Shown here piece by piece: positions 62,157 to 64,000 of a stretch of 64,000 nucleotides of DNA. Within the stretch, counting starts at the first letter, position 1. Each line of letters begins with the position of its first letter. The notes beneath the pieces were generated by a model. That model was not told the origin of the DNA, made no database searches, and saw only the letters and a program-made list of their open reading frames with translations. Origin of the DNA: Mixta sp. Marseille-Q2659 (GTDB taxonomy: Bacteria; Pseudomonadota; Gammaproteobacteria; Enterobacterales; Enterobacteriaceae); NCBI RefSeq assembly GCF_940807255.1, contig NZ_CALNWY010000019.1:1-64000 (forward strand). Reading direction: 5' to 3'. A program made the translations under genes and the position numbers.

Positions 62157-62719
62157 ACCGATTGCCCTTTGGCATCATCAAACTTATCCTGGGCGATCAA
62201 AATCAGATCGCAAACTTCACGCACTGCGCCACGGCCGCCGGCGATGCGGGTCACATAGTTAGCGCGTCCCAGCAGCAACGGATGGGCATCAGCGACCGCC
62301 ACGCTGAGACCAACCTGCGCCATTACCGGCCAGTCGATTAAATCATCGCCGATATAGGCGACCTGATCCGGAGATAACGACAGTGTATCCAGAAGTTCCC
62401 GGAAGGCCAAAAGCTTATCGGACTGGCCCTGGTAAAGATGTGTAATGCCCAATGTCTGGCAGCGGTCTTCCAGCAATTTAGCGCGGCGGCCGGTGATAAT
62501 CGCCACTTCAATATCGGATGTCAGCAGGCAACGAATGCCATAGCCATCCCGCACGTTAAACGCTTTCAGCTCTTCGCCGCTGTTGCCCATATAAATCAGG
62601 CCATCAGACATTACGCCGTCCACATCGCAGATTAACAGGCGAATTGCGCTGGCGCGTTTGATTATGTCCTGGCGTACCGCGCCGTAGCAGGTTTCCACGA
62701 CATCCAGTTCTTGCGTCAT
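62153..62719 (-). CDS. kdsC: 3-deoxy-D-manno-octulosonate 8-phosphate phosphatase
   Basis: 188 aa HAD-family phosphatase, equal in length to E. coli KdsC if started at 62719. The nucleophile motif is CDVDGVMSDG; GDDLIDWPVM provides the Mg2+-binding acids; the tail IAGGRGAVREVCDLIL is conserved. It makes free Kdo from Kdo-8-P for the LPS core. ATGs at 62725 and 62731 are possible but give a longer N-terminus than the family. Confidence 0.96.
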   Translation of the reverse strand: MTQELDVVETCYGAVRQDIIKRASAIRLLICDVDGVMSDGLIYMGNSGEELKAFNVRDGYGIRCLLTSDIEVAIITGRRAKLLEDRCQTLGITHLYQGQSDKLLAFRELLDTLSLSPDQVAYIGDDLIDWPVMAQVGLSVAVADAHPLLLGRANYVTRIAGGRGAVREVCDLILIAQDKFDDAKGQSV

Positions 62720-62736
62720 TCTCATTTCCATTCGGT

Positions 62737-63723
62737 TTACACTACGCCGGCGCGCAGCATGTCATGCATATGTACGATACCAATCAACTGGTCGCCGTCG
62801 GCCACCATGATCGCCGTAATATGCTTACTCTGCATCAGGTTTAGCGCATCCACTGCCAACATATTGGGGCGTACGCGGATGCCGCCCGGCGTCATCACGC
62901 TGGCGATAGAAGCATGTTGAAAATCGATGCCCATATCAAATACGCGACGCAGGTCGCCATCGGTAAAAATGCCCTGGATTTGCATCAAATCATCGACGAT
63001 TGCCGTCATGCCCAGGTTTTTACGCGTAATTTCCAGCAGGGCATCGCGTAGCGAAGCTTCTTTGGTGACGTGAGGGATTTCGTCGCCGGTATGCATGATA
63101 TCACTGACGCGCAGCAACAGCTTGCGTCCCAGCGCGCCACCTGGATGAGAAAGTGCGAAGTCTTCAGCAGTAAAGCCACGCGCTTTGAGCAGCGCAACGG
63201 CCAGCGCGTCGCCCATGACCAGCGTCGCCGTGGTGCTGGTGGTTGGTGCCAGGCCCAGCGGACAGGCTTCCTGCGGCACTTTAACACAGAGATGAATATC
63301 CGCCGCGCGCGCCATGCTGCTATCGGGGCGGCTGGTCACGCAAATCAGCGCAACCTTAAGCCTTTTCAGTACCGGAATCAGTGCCAGAATCTCGTTCGAT
63401 TCGCCGGAATTGGAAATCGCGATAACGACGTCGCTGGGGCTAACCATGCCCAAATCGCCGTGGCTGGCTTCGGCAGGATGGACAAAAAAGGCCGGTGTAC
63501 CGGTGCTGGCAAAGGTTGCCGCCATCTTTTTGCCGATATGTCCTGATTTGCCCATGCCCATGACCACCACTTTTCCCTGGCAAAAGAACATCATTTCGCA
63601 GGCGCGGGAAAAGTCGTCGTTAATATACTGATCGAGCTGTTCCAGCCCCTGACGTTCAATATCCAGTACTTCTTTACCGGCTTTTCGGAAATCAAAACCC
63701 GGCTCGGGCATAATGTGAGTCAT
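62737..63723 (-). CDS. kdsD: Arabinose 5-phosphate isomerase KdsD
   Basis: 328 aa, the E. coli length. N-terminal SIS domain (VVMGMGKSGHIGKKMAATFASTGTPAFFVHP) and two C-terminal CBS repeats (DIMHTGDEIPHV... and VMTPGGIRVRPN...). It converts ribulose 5-phosphate to arabinose 5-phosphate, the first step to Kdo. Eighteen bp upstream of kdsC. Confidence 0.98.
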   Translation of the reverse strand: MTHIMPEPGFDFRKAGKEVLDIERQGLEQLDQYINDDFSRACEMMFFCQGKVVVMGMGKSGHIGKKMAATFASTGTPAFFVHPAEASHGDLGMVSPSDVVIAISNSGESNEILALIPVLKRLKVALICVTSRPDSSMARAADIHLCVKVPQEACPLGLAPTTSTTATLVMGDALAVALLKARGFTAEDFALSHPGGALGRKLLLRVSDIMHTGDEIPHVTKEASLRDALLEITRKNLGMTAIVDDLMQIQGIFTDGDLRRVFDMGIDFQHASIASVMTPGGIRVRPNMLAVDALNLMQSKHITAIMVADGDQLIGIVHMHDMLRAGVV

Positions 63724-63737
63724 TAATATTCAGTCCT

Positions 63738-64000
63738 TTATCCGTTGAGACTAAATGGCTCCAGGTAGAGTACCGCTACCCAGGCGATGAAACCGATTAA
63801 TAAAATCGCGCCGGCGCGGCGACCGATTCGGCGGCTGCGCTGTAAACAAATCAGCATAAACAGTGCGCTGACGCCCAGCATAATCCAGTAATCACGCGCA
63901 AAGGCGTCACTGTCGAAATCGCCGGGCTGAAGCAGGGCCGGCAAGCCCAGCACAATAGCCAGATTATAAATGTTGGAGCCGATAAGGTTGCCAATGGCAA
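63738..64000 (-). CDS. yrbG: CaCA-family sodium/calcium exchanger YrbG, C-terminal part
   Basis: The last 87 codons of an inner-membrane antiporter; the gene continues beyond the window. The conserved alpha-repeat GNLIGSNIYNLAIVLGLPAL and two further hydrophobic segments are visible. E. coli yrbG precedes kdsD in the same order. Its exchange activity is assigned from family membership. Confidence 0.93.
   Translation of the reverse strand, partial: AIGNLIGSNIYNLAIVLGLPALLQPGDFDSDAFARDYWIMLGVSALFMLICLQRSRRIGRRAGAILLIGFIAWVAVLYLEPFSLNG

Overview
The window is a chromosomal segment of a member of the Enterobacterales. The protein families and much of the gene order match the E. coli chromosome between rrnD and the rpoN/lpt/kds cluster, but with local gene gains and losses. 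The lack of a nan operon next to sspB, an added carbonic anhydrase gene and generally GC-rich codon use make an Erwiniaceae-type genome (Pantoea, Erwinia or Mixta) my best guess. That placement is inference. I see no insertion sequence, prophage, CRISPR array or integrase, so this is mostly core genome.

Layout. 1-350: end of a 5S rRNA gene, its terminator and a pentanucleotide tandem repeat. 350-4700: yhdZYXW, a polar amino acid ABC transporter on the minus strand, with a well-formed sigma54 promoter. 4800-7330: lpxP (lipid A acylation), then dusB-fis with its promoter. 7565-13540: cah, prmA, panF, yhdT, accC, accB, aroQ. 13659-16371: msrQ, msrP, acuI. 16587-27640 (plus strand): csrD, mreBCD, yhdE, rng, yhdP. 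27705-33497: tldD, aaeR divergent from aaeXAB. 33626-36421: an added succinate-semialdehyde dehydrogenase gene, yhcO and three tandem yhcN-type genes. 37001-38851: argR divergent from mdh. 38967-43304: degS, degQ, zapG, zapE. 43530-45802: rplM-rpsI and sspAB. 45956-51853: gltD and gltB. 52716-56668: arcB, the convergent sRNA ArcZ, then mtgA. 56674-64000 (minus strand): npr, rapZ, ptsN, hpf, rpoN, lptB, lptA, lptC, kdsC, kdsD and the end of yrbG.

How the genes work together. Several groups cover envelope building: mreBCD shape, mtgA peptidoglycan, lpxP/kdsCD/lptABC lipopolysaccharide, yhdP phospholipid transport, and degS/degQ envelope quality control. A nitrogen theme links rpoN, npr/ptsN, gltBD and the sigma54-type promoter of yhdWXYZ. 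Redox control is represented by arcB and ArcZ.

Main points for a second look. Two genes, rng and aaeB, are frameshifted at sites that can be located to a few bases. ArcZ is recognisable opposite the 3' end of arcB and explains an otherwise puzzling terminator. The yhcC and elbB genes expected beside arcB in E. coli are missing, leaving AT-rich gaps that contain palindromes and an unannotated 42-codon ORF with one membrane segment. A coding-like, apparently broken stretch lies between the yhcN array and argR. I did not find convincing evidence for a wholly new multi-gene system.
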